Assembly: GCF_011947225.1 (NCBI RefSeq)
Contig: NZ_JAATVW010000015.1
Location: 1-64,000 of the forward strand
Direction of reading: 5' to 3'
DNA from: Planosporangium flavigriseum
GTDB lineage: Bacteria > Actinomycetota > Actinomycetes > Mycobacteriales > Micromonosporaceae
DNA length: 64,000 nt
In this document: piece by piece, positions 7,901 through 15,144 of the stretch
How positions within the stretch are numbered: position 1 is the first letter of the stretch
How the letters are laid out: the number at the start of each line of letters is the position of its first letter
The notes under the pieces: model-generated
What the model was told of the DNA's origin: nothing
Seen by the model: only the letters and a program-made list of their open reading frames with translations
Databases searched by the model: none
Program-made: the position numbers and the translations under genes

Positions 7901-8785
7901 ATGGCCAAGGAAATCCTGGTGTCGTACGGCGTCGATATCGACGCGGTGGGAGGCTGGCTCGGCTCCTACGGGGGAGAGAACTCCCCGGACGACATCTCAC
8001 GCGGCATGTTCGCCGGCGAGGTCGGGGTGCCCAGGTTGCTGGAGTTGTTCCGCCGCTACCAGCTCACCCAGACCTTCTTCTGGCCGGGACATTCGATCGA
8101 GACGTTCCCGGAGCAGTTCGACGCCTGCGTCGCTGCGGGGCACGAGATCGGGGTGCACGGGTACAGCCACGAGAACCCGATCGCTATGAGTCGCGAGCAG
8201 GAGATCGCTGTCCTCGACCGCTGCATCAAACTGATCGCCGAGCGGGCCGGCCAGGCCCCGACCGGGTACGTCGCGCCGTGGTGGGAGTTCAGCCCGATCA
8301 CCAATGAGTTGCTACTAGATCGCGGCATCAAGTACGACCACTCGCTCATGCACCGCGACTTCGAGCCGTACTACGTCCGAGTCGGGGACAACTGGACCAA
8401 GATTGACTACGGCAAGAGCGCGGACGAGTGGATGAAGCCGCTGGTCCGGGGCGAGGAGACCGATCTGATCGAGATCCCGGCCAACTGGTACCTCGACGAC
8501 CTCCCGCCGATGATGTTCATCAAGGCCAGCCCGAACAGCCACGGCTTCGTCAATCCGCGTGACATCGAGCAGATGTGGCGCGACCAGTTTGACTGGGTCT
8601 ATCGGGAGAACGACTACGCGGTCTTCACGATGACGATCCACCCCGACGTGTCGGGACGTCCTCAGGTGCTTCTCATGCATGAGCGGCTGATTGAGTACAT
8701 CAGCGGTCATGACGGTGTTCGCTGGATGACCTTCGACCAGATCGCCGACGACTTCGCCCGCCGCCGTCCGCGCGCAGCACGCTGA
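7901..8785 (+). CDS. Polysaccharide deacetylase-like (CE4, PuuE/HpPgdA type) hydrolase
   Basis: The 294-residue protein has the CE4 fold motifs. VSYGVDID carries the catalytic-base aspartate, [13 protein letters not shown] the metal histidines, [12 protein letters not shown] the central arginine-less variant, and MTIHPDVSG the late histidine. The long insert and absence of a signal peptide resemble the Helicobacter PgdA, allantoinase PuuE and cyclic-imide hydrolase subfamily, not secreted chitin deacetylases. A perfect TAAGGAGG precedes the ATG at 7901. Its position 76 bases after an asparaginase hints at a joint amide or imide degradation route, which is inference. Confidence 0.82.
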   Translation: MAKEILVSYGVDIDAVGGWLGSYGGENSPDDISRGMFAGEVGVPRLLELFRRYQLTQTFFWPGHSIETFPEQFDACVAAGHEIGVHGYSHENPIAMSREQEIAVLDRCIKLIAERAGQAPTGYVAPWWEFSPITNELLLDRGIKYDHSLMHRDFEPYYVRVGDNWTKIDYGKSADEWMKPLVRGEETDLIEIPANWYLDDLPPMMFIKASPNSHGFVNPRDIEQMWRDQFDWVYRENDYAVFTMTIHPDVSGRPQVLLMHERLIEYISGHDGVRWMTFDQIADDFARRRPRAAR

Positions 8786-8797
8786 ATGCGCGTCCGG

Positions 8798-8841
8798 CCG
8801 GAAAGTGCCCACTCAGAGATCTCTGAGTGGGCACTTTCCGG
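8798..8841. terminator. 44-bp perfect palindrome, bidirectional terminator candidate
   Basis: A gap-free 22-bp inverted repeat starts CCGGAAAGTGCCCACTCAGA and ends in its complement. The A-run and T-run sit inside the stem ends, so it can act on both strands. It lies 12 bases after the deacetylase stop. It shares the CTCAGAG core with the terminators at 4213 and 9061. Confidence 0.75.
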
Positions 8842-9135
8842 GTGGTCAAGCTGAGCACGCCAACCCGTACCTGATGCCCGTCGTGCAACTCCTGGATCGC
8901 GAACGCGGACTCGATCGGGCTGCAGACCGACGTGTTCGTGAGGAAGTGCGTCAGCCGGTCGGCTGGACATCGGGTAGCCGGAGCACGGATTTTCCACATG
9001 GGCCGGCGGAGGCGCTTCACCGCTTAGCCAGCGGTCGAAACTCTTTCCCGCTGCCGACCAAACGTCCCCTCAGTGCTGTCTGAGGGGGCGTTTCGTGTCG
9101 TTGCTCATTGATTTGTGGCATCGGCCGCTGCTCGT
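8842..9135. other. Gene-free stretch with a decayed tRNA-like end and terminator
   Basis: Between the palindrome and the TetR gene there is no convincing protein gene. The segment 9024-9060 (CCAGCGGTCG, then TTTCCCGCT and ACCA) resembles a degraded copy of the tRNA-fMet 3' end seen at 4161-4205. It is likewise followed by a hairpin, at 9061. Too little is left to be sure; similarity in order of blocks is the only evidence. Confidence 0.3.
9061..9095 (+). terminator. Hairpin terminator
   Basis: AACGTCCCCTCAG and CTGAGGGGGCGTT pair with one G-T wobble around a six-base loop and are followed by TTTCG. It lies upstream of the convergent end of the TetR gene and could serve either strand. Confidence 0.7.
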
Positions 9136-9786
9136 TCAGCGAGCGGCCAGGCCGTCGGCAAGCTGCGCGTAGATCTCAGTTGCCAGTTGGACGAACCCTT
9201 CGACGCCGCTCTCGGGCCGCCACCGGGACACCGTCATGTTCAGCATCAGGTTCATGGCGCGGGCCAGCAGTTCGGGATAGAAGTCGATTGCCGGATCGAC
9301 GCCGGTACGCTCGGCGGCCCACTCGACGATGGCTTCCCGGTATGGCACGAACGCGGCTACCTGATGGGCGACCAGTTGCGGGTTGGCGCTGACCAACTTG
9401 GCCACTTCTTGCAGTTTGCATCCGTCTCGGACGAGTGTGGCGGCGCCAACGGCCCACAGTGCCTGCACGAGCGTTTCATCGGCCGGGCGAGCGGCCAGTG
9501 CTGCCGTGAACCACTCGACTCTTCCCGGCTCGGCCTCGACGATTGCGGCTTCCTTGGAGTCGAAGTAGTTGAAGAAAGTGCGCTTGGAGACGTTGGCGGC
9601 CTCGGCGATCTCGTCGATCGTGACGTTGTCCAGGCCCCGCTCGTAGACCAGGCGCTGTGCCGAGGACTGCAGCGCGCGGAAGGTCTCCAACTTCTTGCGC
9701 TTGCGCAGCCCCAGCGGAGCATCGGACGCGGTCGCATCGTGGTTGGCTGGGGCTGGGACAGGATTGAAGGTGACGCTGACTGTCAT
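9136..9786 (-). CDS. TetR/AcrR-family transcriptional regulator
   Basis: The 216-residue protein has an N-terminal DNA-binding domain at about residues 35-85. It reads VYERGLDNVTIDEIAEAANV then SKRTFFNYFDSKEAAI, the canonical TetR helix-turn-helix. The C-terminal ligand domain is not similar to any set I can name. The ATG at 9784-9786 follows an AGGGAAA purine run and removes an implausible 109-residue upstream extension. No transporter or enzyme is transcribed divergently next to it, so its target is unclear. The region upstream (9787-9968) presumably holds its promoter and autoregulatory operator. Confidence 0.9.
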   Translation of the reverse strand: MTVSVTFNPVPAPANHDATASDAPLGLRKRKKLETFRALQSSAQRLVYERGLDNVTIDEIAEAANVSKRTFFNYFDSKEAAIVEAEPGRVEWFTAALAARPADETLVQALWAVGAATLVRDGCKLQEVAKLVSANPQLVAHQVAAFVPYREAIVEWAAERTGVDPAIDFYPELLARAMNLMLNMTVSRWRPESGVEGFVQLATEIYAQLADGLAAR

Positions 9787-9968
9787 GATTTCCCTAGGTG
9801 CCTTGCTAAGCGGCCGATAAAACCCTGCACCGGGGGCGGCGTCGTGGGCCACGATGCCGTCGTGGTGCGGCCAGGGTCGGCCTGATGTTACGGGTAACGC
9901 GGTATATACCGGTGGATACGTCGCAGTAATGTAGCAATGAGTAATCTCACCGTCACTCTTAAGGAGTA

Positions 9969-10242
9969 GTGGTGGTGACTCTCTCGCGAGCGTCGTCACG
10001 CCTGACCTGGCGGAGGACGGCGCCGATTGCGAGGACATGTTGGGGGCAGCGTATTCGGCGTACGGACGCGTCACCGGCGATGACGAGGCGTTCTGGGTAG
10101 CGCTGCCAGCCAAAGAGAGGGAGACGGCGACGGCGATGACCCGGCCGGCGAAGATTTCGACTTCGACGACGACGAGGAGATGCGGGCGAGGCTGCCGCGG
10201 CTAACTGCGCTCTTCGCCGACGCTGAAGACGACGAGGACTAG
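9969..10242 (+). pseudogene. Frame-broken remnant of a small acidic protein gene
   Basis: AAGGAG at 9961-9966 precedes three in-frame GTG codons (9969-9977), but that frame soon stops. Protein-like text continues in the next frame (DLAEDGADCEDMLGAAYSAY, then DDEAFWVALPAKERE). It then moves to a third frame (DFDFDDDEEMRARLPRLTAL and FADAEDDED) ending at a TAG at 10240-10242. The last shift falls between about 10099 and 10141. Two shifts are needed to join all parts, so I read it as decayed. I do not recognise the family. It meets the phosphatase gene tail to tail. Confidence 0.4.
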
Positions 10243-10655
10243 CAGACGGGCCACCCGAAGCGGGAGACGAAGCGGCGCTGCCAAAGCGTCTCAACGGCGC
10301 GTGCGGCGTAATGCTCCCGGACGTAGGCGACTGCCTCGCGATTGGGTACCCCATCCAGCACGGCTAGGCAGGCGAGTGCCGTGCCGGTACGGCCATACCC
10401 GCCGGCGCAGGCGACTTCCACACGCTCGACCTCGGCGCGAGCCCACGCCTCACGCAGCGCCTCGGCAGTTGCCGCGCGGTCGGACGGTAGCCAGAAGTCG
10501 GGCCAGCGAAGCCATCGGCTTTCCCAGGCGACCGGGGGAGGTTCGTGGCCCAGCAGGTACAGCGCGACGGTGGGTGGTGGACCTGCTGGAAGGGGGCGGC
10601 GCAGCCCGCGACCGCGAATCAGTCGACCCGATGGCAGTCGTAGCACGCCCGCCAT
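10239..10655 (-). CDS. Small protein-tyrosine phosphatase
   Basis: The 138-residue protein carries the CX5R signature ACAGGYGRTGTAL (C83, R89). About 30 residues upstream is RWPDFWLP, which matches the WPD loop that supplies the general acid. Both are hallmarks of cysteine-dependent tyrosine/dual-specificity phosphatases. It is shorter than most, with little outside the catalytic core. GGGAG lies six bases before the ATG at 10653-10655; a GTG eight codons further upstream has no such site. The substrate is unknown and there is no kinase nearby. Confidence 0.8.
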   Translation of the reverse strand: MAGVLRLPSGRLIRGRGLRRPLPAGPPPTVALYLLGHEPPPVAWESRWLRWPDFWLPSDRAATAEALREAWARAEVERVEVACAGGYGRTGTALACLAVLDGVPNREAVAYVREHYAARAVETLWQRRFVSRFGWPVC

Positions 10656-10796
10656 CGTTGGCTCCCAGGTGGCGACCACACCGGGAGCGTAGCCGTCGGG
10701 CTCGATCCCTTCGCGTCCATGTCGCGAAGCACGCGATCGCTTGACGTTCTGGCCTGTGGGAGAGCGCCACGCGCCTCCCGACTACGGTTTGAAGCT

Positions 10797-11081
10797 ATGG
10801 GTACCTACACCGGGCTCGCGACGCTCGTCCTGCCAGATAGCACTCGGGAGCAGGGAGTCGTGGCGCTCCGTTCCAAGCGGACCGAATCCAGTCCGGTGCA
10901 GTCGTGGAGCGGCACGTTCCGCCCGGACGATCCGAGTGCTGACTTCTCCAGTGCGCTCGGTTCGGCGCTTCCGCTCGAGTTGCCGATCGGATCGACCGGT
11001 GAGGTTCTCCTGGAAGGCGTGGAGGGCGCTGGGTCGGACACCGCCGTCCGGTTGGTCGGCAGCGGTCCGCCGCCGTTCTGA
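10797..11081 (+). CDS. Hypothetical 94-residue protein
   Basis: The product starts MGTYTGLATLVLPDSTREQG and alternates short strands with serine/glycine loops (VQSWSGTFRPDD, LELPIGSTGEVLLEGVEGAG), ending LVGSGPPPF. This pattern suggests a small beta-barrel, but no family is recognised. Third-position GC is high and even, as in neighbouring real genes. The ATG at 10797 is preferred over upstream in-frame starts because the upstream text is arginine/serine-rich and unlike protein. Confidence 0.55.
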   Translation: MGTYTGLATLVLPDSTREQGVVALRSKRTESSPVQSWSGTFRPDDPSADFSSALGSALPLELPIGSTGEVLLEGVEGAGSDTAVRLVGSGPPPF

Positions 11082-11183
11082 CCGCGCCGTACGTACGACC
11101 GATAATCGGCCGAGAGTCTTGAAAAGAGCGCGCCATGTTGTGTGACAAAGCCGTGTTCTTCGATGGGCTGCGACGGGTTGGCG

Positions 11184-11561
11184 TCACTCCAGCACGCGGA
11201 TATCGGCGCCTTCGACGGTGATGGTCGAAGGCGAGAGTGGTTTCGTGGCGGGCCCGTTGCGCCCGGACCCGTCAACGGCCGAGAACGTGCTGCCGTGACA
11301 GGGACAGACGATGACACCGTTCTCAACCTTGGAGACGGCGCAGCCCGCGTGCGTACATTTTGCCTTGAACGCCTTGAAGTCATTGGCGGTCGGCTGCGTC
11401 ACGACGATTCCGCGCTCGGCGTACACCTTGCCGCCGCCGACGGGGATGTCCGTGGTCTTCGCCAGGAGCCCGCCGCAGCCCGCGAGCGACAAGCCGCCCA
11501 GCGCCGCGGTCCCGAGCAGGATCCCGCGCCTGCTGACCGGATTCATCGAATCGTCACGCAT
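11184..11561 (-). CDS. Rieske [2Fe-2S] lipoprotein with a Tat signal
   Basis: The 125-residue protein opens with a twin-arginine signal (SRRGILLGTAALGG) that ends in the lipobox LAGC at cysteine 29, so it is probably exported folded and lipid-anchored. The Rieske motifs are CTHAGC (C69, H71) and CPCHGS (C86, H89). Cysteines 74 and 88 form the usual disulfide, and a DGSGRNGPATKPL loop closes the cluster. Such stand-alone proteins serve as electron-transfer components on the outer membrane face. The partner enzyme is not adjacent; the gene is followed by a small membrane protein gene on the same strand. Confidence 0.92.
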   Translation of the reverse strand: MRDDSMNPVSRRGILLGTAALGGLSLAGCGGLLAKTTDIPVGGGKVYAERGIVVTQPTANDFKAFKAKCTHAGCAVSKVENGVIVCPCHGSTFSAVDGSGRNGPATKPLSPSTITVEGADIRVLE

Positions 11562-11578
11562 GGCCGCCTGTTACCCGG

Positions 11579-11905
11579 TCAGCGGATAGGCATACGTGGA
11601 ATGGAGTCCAAGCTCCATGTAGGACGCTCAGGCCGTGACCACTCGGACCCCGGGCGCGTCGGCCCGGGCCTGTTTGGCCGCGTGGCGTCGTGGTGGGCCT
11701 GATAGCGCAGCGCCCACTCGGCCCAGGACCGTTCGGAGGCGATCCGCCAGCTGCGCAGCATCACCAGCGGCGTCACGAGGGAGGCGAACACCCCCGCGAT
11801 CGTGCCGTCCCCGGTGCTTCGGCCCGCGCCGAAGACGTACCAGTACCACGTGACGTTGTCGGCGTTGAGACCGATCAGCGCACCCAGTAGCAGCCACCAG
11901 GGCAC
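11579..11905 (-). CDS. Small membrane protein, unknown function
   Basis: The 108-residue product has two hydrophobic stretches. The first is near the start (PWWLLLGALIGLNADNVTWY) and the second covers about residues 33-52 (GTIAGVFASLVTPLVMLRSW). A polar, arginine/proline-rich tail follows. It starts with GTG at 11903-11905; no good ribosome site is visible. It lies 17 bases upstream of the Rieske gene on the same strand, so the two may be co-transcribed. No family is recognised. Confidence 0.45.
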   Translation of the reverse strand: MPWWLLLGALIGLNADNVTWYWYVFGAGRSTGDGTIAGVFASLVTPLVMLRSWRIASERSWAEWALRYQAHHDATRPNRPGPTRPGSEWSRPERPTWSLDSIPRMPIR

Positions 11906-11916
11906 GATCTAGATCA

Positions 11917-12081
11917 ATGAGCGCCGGCCGGCCGGCGGCGTTTGCTCGGCGGCCGGCGGGGCAGTGCGGTCACGTGTACTGGACCTTCACCTTCATCTGG
12001 CGCGGCGAGGACGTCGAGGGGGACGTCGACCGGTTCCCGCCGGCCCAGCCGGGCTTCCACTTCCGGCCGCCCACCCGCTGA
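11917..12081 (+). CDS. Hypothetical 54-residue protein with a repeated 3' end
   Basis: The frame runs from ATG 11917 to TGA 12079-12081. The N-terminus is alanine/arginine/glycine-rich, but the second half (GHVYWTFTFIWRGEDVEGDV, then DRFPPAQPGFHFRPPTR) is clearly protein-like. It may be the 3' end of a once longer gene. The last six codons and the stop are the first copy of a 19-bp tandem repeat that continues downstream. No family is recognised. Confidence 0.45.
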   Translation: MSAGRPAAFARRPAGQCGHVYWTFTFIWRGEDVEGDVDRFPPAQPGFHFRPPTR

Positions 12082-12158
12082 CGAGCCGCCCACCCGCTGA
12101 CGAGCCGCCCACCCGCTGACGAGCCGCCCACCCGCTGACGAGCCGCCCACCCGCTGAC
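12066..12158 (+). repeat. Five tandem 19-bp copies spanning a stop codon
   Basis: The unit GCCGCCCACCCGCTGACGA starts at 12066, 12085, 12104, 12123 and 12142; the last copy is cut two bases short. The first copy contains the final codons and TGA stop of the 54-residue protein gene. The period of 19 puts successive stops in different frames. There are no spacers, so this is not a CRISPR. Confidence 0.95.
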
Positions 12159-12216
12159 CGGCACATCACCCGGATCGGGGGAGGTTGCGCGTCGACCGCC
12201 GACATAGCGTTCGGGG

Positions 12217-12462
12217 ATGGCCAATGAGGATGAGCTTGAAGAACTCTTCGTTCGCCAGGTGGATGTCGGCGTAGCCGACATGGACGTGTCGACCGATCAA
12301 GGAGTGGTCACCACCACCGTTGTGGTGGAGCGGGCCACGGCGACCGAGCGCGAGAGCGGAGAGGATCGGCAGCTTCTGCTGATCTACGGGGCCAAAGAGG
12401 TGCCGGCGCTGGCCGACGCCCTGCGGGCGGCCTCGGAACGGGCGATGGTCAGACCTCGCTGA
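12217..12462 (+). CDS. Hypothetical 81-residue acidic protein
   Basis: The product begins MANEDELEELFVRQVDVGVA and consists of an acidic helix, a strand pair (VTTTVVVERATATERES), a further strand (RQLLLIYGAKEV) and a C-terminal helix. It has no signal, membrane span or cysteine. No family is recognised. It converges on the PAP2 gene with a six-base gap. Confidence 0.5.
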   Translation: MANEDELEELFVRQVDVGVADMDVSTDQGVVTTTVVVERATATERESGEDRQLLLIYGAKEVPALADALRAASERAMVRPR

Positions 12463-12468
12463 CGCGTG

Positions 12469-13155
12469 TTACCGCTGCCGCCGGCCCGACTCGCGGAGCC
12501 AGCGGCGGAACGCGTACGCGGTTAGCCCGAGCCATGCCGCGCCCAGAAACCAGCCGGCGAACACGTCCGACACGTAGTGCACGCCGAGCGCGATCCGGGT
12601 GAACCCGATCGCTGTCACCAACGCCACGGTGAACGCGACCGTGAAAGGCCTGGCTCGGCGGGGTAGCAGCGGCAGGAACACCAGCAGCAGCACCCCGTAG
12701 CAGACGGTGGCGCTGAGCGCGTGCCCGCTCGGGAAACTCTTGCCGGTCGCGGTTGCGACGGGCTCCGCGACGACCGGGCGCAGCCGGCCGACCAGTACCT
12801 TCAGGGTCCGCCCGAGGACGGTGGAGCCGAGCGTGGTCGTCGCCAGGTAGATGGCCACGGGCATTCGCCGCCGTACCAGGAACCCGATCACGGCGATCGT
12901 GATCATGATCGTCAGGAACAGCGGGCTGCCCAGGTCGGTGATGGCGCGCAGCGTAGCGGCCAGCGGAGGGCGCGCCGCGACGAACCGGTTGAGCGAGGCG
13001 GCGATGCCGCGGTCGAGCAGGTCGAGCGGGCCCCAGCGCGACCGGACCAGCGCCAGCAGCACCCCGAAGCAGGCGCCGGCTATGACCACCGCCACCAGTC
13101 CGGCGAGCGTACGCGCGGTGAAGCGGGCGGCCGGCTTCTCGGTCAGCTCCGCCAT
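12469..13155 (-). CDS. PAP2-family membrane phosphatase
   Basis: The 228-residue protein has about five or six membrane helices. The three PAP2 signature motifs occur in order: KVLVGRLRP, SFPSGHALS and TRIALGVHYVSDVFAG. Members remove phosphate from phosphatidate, undecaprenyl pyrophosphate or related lipids on the outer membrane face. Its ATG overlaps the TGA of the upstream phospholipase D gene by one base. The two are therefore probably translated together and may act in one lipid route. Confidence 0.92.
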   Translation of the reverse strand: MAELTEKPAARFTARTLAGLVAVVIAGACFGVLLALVRSRWGPLDLLDRGIAASLNRFVAARPPLAATLRAITDLGSPLFLTIMITIAVIGFLVRRRMPVAIYLATTTLGSTVLGRTLKVLVGRLRPVVAEPVATATGKSFPSGHALSATVCYGVLLLVFLPLLPRRARPFTVAFTVALVTAIGFTRIALGVHYVSDVFAGWFLGAAWLGLTAYAFRRWLRESGRRQR

Positions 13156-14732
13156 CAGAACTCGCGGGCCCGGCGCAGCGCCGCCGGCCGGCCGTCGGGG
13201 TCGACGAGGAGACGGTACATCGGTGCCACCCAGAGCCGGGTGGCCTTTTTCAACACCGTTGGATGGTACGTCCGCAGCCGGCCGGGCGGGCGTGGGCCGA
13301 TCCGCCCTTCGGCGTGCCAGTCGTCGAGCTTGCTGGCGCTCGTGGTGAACGCGTCGAAGAACGCGACCGGGTCGCGCAGGTCAGTGTCGTCGCCATCGCC
13401 CCGGTCCAGGTGCTCGCGCGCCAGCGTCAGCCGCAGGTCGCGGGCGTACGCCCCGGACTCGTCGAGGACCGCGCAGGACAGTTCCGAGTCAAAGGTCCAC
13501 GAGCGCATGTTGACGTTGTCGGAGCCGACCATGGCCCACACGTCGTCGACGACGATCGCTTTCGCGTGCACGTACACCGGCGTGCTCTCGTGGTTTTCCA
13601 GCCAGTACACGGCCACCCGGTCGCCGCCGGCGTTGCGCAGGCTGCGCAGCGCCTCGATGCGGCCGTACGTCTCGGCGGTCTTCGAGATCCGGCTCTCCTG
13701 ATCGCTGAAGCTGGGCACCACCGCGATCAACCGCAGTTCCGGCCGGTTCGCGAGCGCCTCGGCGAACGTGGCGACGATCTCCTCCGACCACAGGTACTGG
13801 TCCTCCAGGTACACCAGCCGGCTGGCCCGCGCGAGCACCTTGCGGTAACCGTGGGCAATGCTCCGCTCGCCCTCCGGTGCGAAGGCGTACCCCTTGCGGC
13901 GGCGCGGGTACGTGCGCAGCAGCTGGACGGCGTGGTCGCCACAGGTGGGCGGGTCGGGTAATCGTCGGGGGAGCGGGCCGGGCGTGGTGTCCTCACCTGT
14001 GAGCCGGTCACGCAGGCGACGCAGGGGGTTGCGGGTGAGCGGCGCCGGGTCCTCCCAGCGCTCCCGGAACACCGTCTCGACATCGGCGACCGCCGGTCCG
14101 CGGAGCTCCACCTGGATGTCGTGCCAGGGCGGGTGGGGTCCGTAGTCGGCCGCCATCGTCACCGGCTGCGGATCACCCCGGTGGTCGGCGTCGTCGCGCC
14201 GGCTGTGGCACAGGTCGATGCCGCCGACGTAAGCGACGTCCAGCTCCGGCCGGCCCGGGTGGCGCAGCACCACGAACTTCTGGTGGTGCGAGCCGCCGGT
14301 GCGTACCCGCATGTCGAGCAGGCACTCGCCGCCAGCCGCCTCGATCTCCTCCCCGAGGTGGCGGTTCTCCGCGGCGCTGAACTGGAGCTTGTCGAGGTGC
14401 GAGCGCCAGATCAGGCCCTTGACGACGACGCCGCGCCGCACCGCCGCACAGATCACCCGGCCGACCTCGGTGCCCGGCCCGTCCAGCCGTTCGTCCGGGT
14501 CGCCCCGCCAGTCGGTGAACATCAGCAGGTCACCGGCTTCCATCCGGCGGATCGCGGCGAGCAGTTCGGTGAAGTACGCCGCGCCGTGCACAAGCGGACG
14601 GACTAGGTTACCGGTGGTCCAGGCCGCGCCATCGGGGTGGCGCGAGTCGAGCGATGTCGTGGGGTTGCCCCGCTCCTTCGCCAGCAGGAACCAATCGCCC
14701 AGCTGCACATCCACCTCCGCGTCATTCGTCAT
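13155..14732 (-). CDS. Phospholipase D/cardiolipin synthase-like protein
   Basis: The 525-residue protein has two HKD motifs. The first is HHQKFVVL around residue 150 followed by VAYVGGIDLCHSR, and the second is VHAKAIVVDD around residue 400 followed by SDNVNMRSW. This two-motif layout is that of phospholipase D and cardiolipin synthases. There is no N-terminal membrane helix, unlike classical bacterial cardiolipin synthases, so it looks soluble or peripheral. It is the first gene of a pair with the overlapping PAP2 phosphatase. The start is the ATG at 14730-14732. Confidence 0.88.
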   Translation of the reverse strand: MTNDAEVDVQLGDWFLLAKERGNPTTSLDSRHPDGAAWTTGNLVRPLVHGAAYFTELLAAIRRMEAGDLLMFTDWRGDPDERLDGPGTEVGRVICAAVRRGVVVKGLIWRSHLDKLQFSAAENRHLGEEIEAAGGECLLDMRVRTGGSHHQKFVVLRHPGRPELDVAYVGGIDLCHSRRDDADHRGDPQPVTMAADYGPHPPWHDIQVELRGPAVADVETVFRERWEDPAPLTRNPLRRLRDRLTGEDTTPGPLPRRLPDPPTCGDHAVQLLRTYPRRRKGYAFAPEGERSIAHGYRKVLARASRLVYLEDQYLWSEEIVATFAEALANRPELRLIAVVPSFSDQESRISKTAETYGRIEALRSLRNAGGDRVAVYWLENHESTPVYVHAKAIVVDDVWAMVGSDNVNMRSWTFDSELSCAVLDESGAYARDLRLTLAREHLDRGDGDDTDLRDPVAFFDAFTTSASKLDDWHAEGRIGPRPPGRLRTYHPTVLKKATRLWVAPMYRLLVDPDGRPAALRRAREF

Positions 14733-14821
14733 CGGCGATGTGCCAAGGGTTCCCCCTGATGAGTGATCGCATGCATGCTCGGGGCCGTTCGCGGGTACTG
14801 CGCTGCGAGGAGGTGATGACG

Positions 14822-15055
14822 ATGGTGGGCCACAGAAGCCGTGCGACCAGGCCGGCCATGGCGCTCTGGATGTTTGTGCTGCTTGCTGACACGGCCGCGG
14901 CAGGGAGCCTGACGGTGCTGGTGTACGTGCTCGCCGGGGTCGTCGGCCTCGCGCTCGTGCTCACCGAGGTGTGGATGGCGATGGCGCCGCGCGACCAGCT
15001 CAAGCCCCAACCGGTCCGGGTCCGGGTATCCGACGACCCGCGCCGCCGTCGCTAG
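14822..15055 (+). CDS. Small two-helix membrane protein
   Basis: The 77-residue protein has a basic N-terminus, hydrophobic segments (MALWMFVLLADTAAAGSLTV and VYVLAGVVGLALVLTEVWM), and a basic tail ending SDDPRRRR. GAGGAGG at 14807-14813 lies eight bases from the ATG at 14822. That makes this start better than the ATG two codons earlier, which sits only two bases away. It is transcribed divergently from the phospholipase D gene. Function unknown. Confidence 0.6.
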   Translation: MVGHRSRATRPAMALWMFVLLADTAAAGSLTVLVYVLAGVVGLALVLTEVWMAMAPRDQLKPQPVRVRVSDDPRRRR

Positions 15056-15144
15056 TGGCTTGACGATCTCGCTATCCGTTCCGGCCATCGCGCCTCGCGC
15101 GAGCCTTCACGACTAGTGATCCGCTCACCCTTACTCTCGGGCGC

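Noticed and set aside
8707-8997. Decayed transposase on the minus strand (CSPIESAFAI-like text)
   Set aside because: Only about ten residues recall transposase C-termini, the frame crosses a perfect palindrome, and no IS ends are visible.
12066-12158. CRISPR array
   Set aside because: The repeats are head to tail without spacers and are only 19 bp long.
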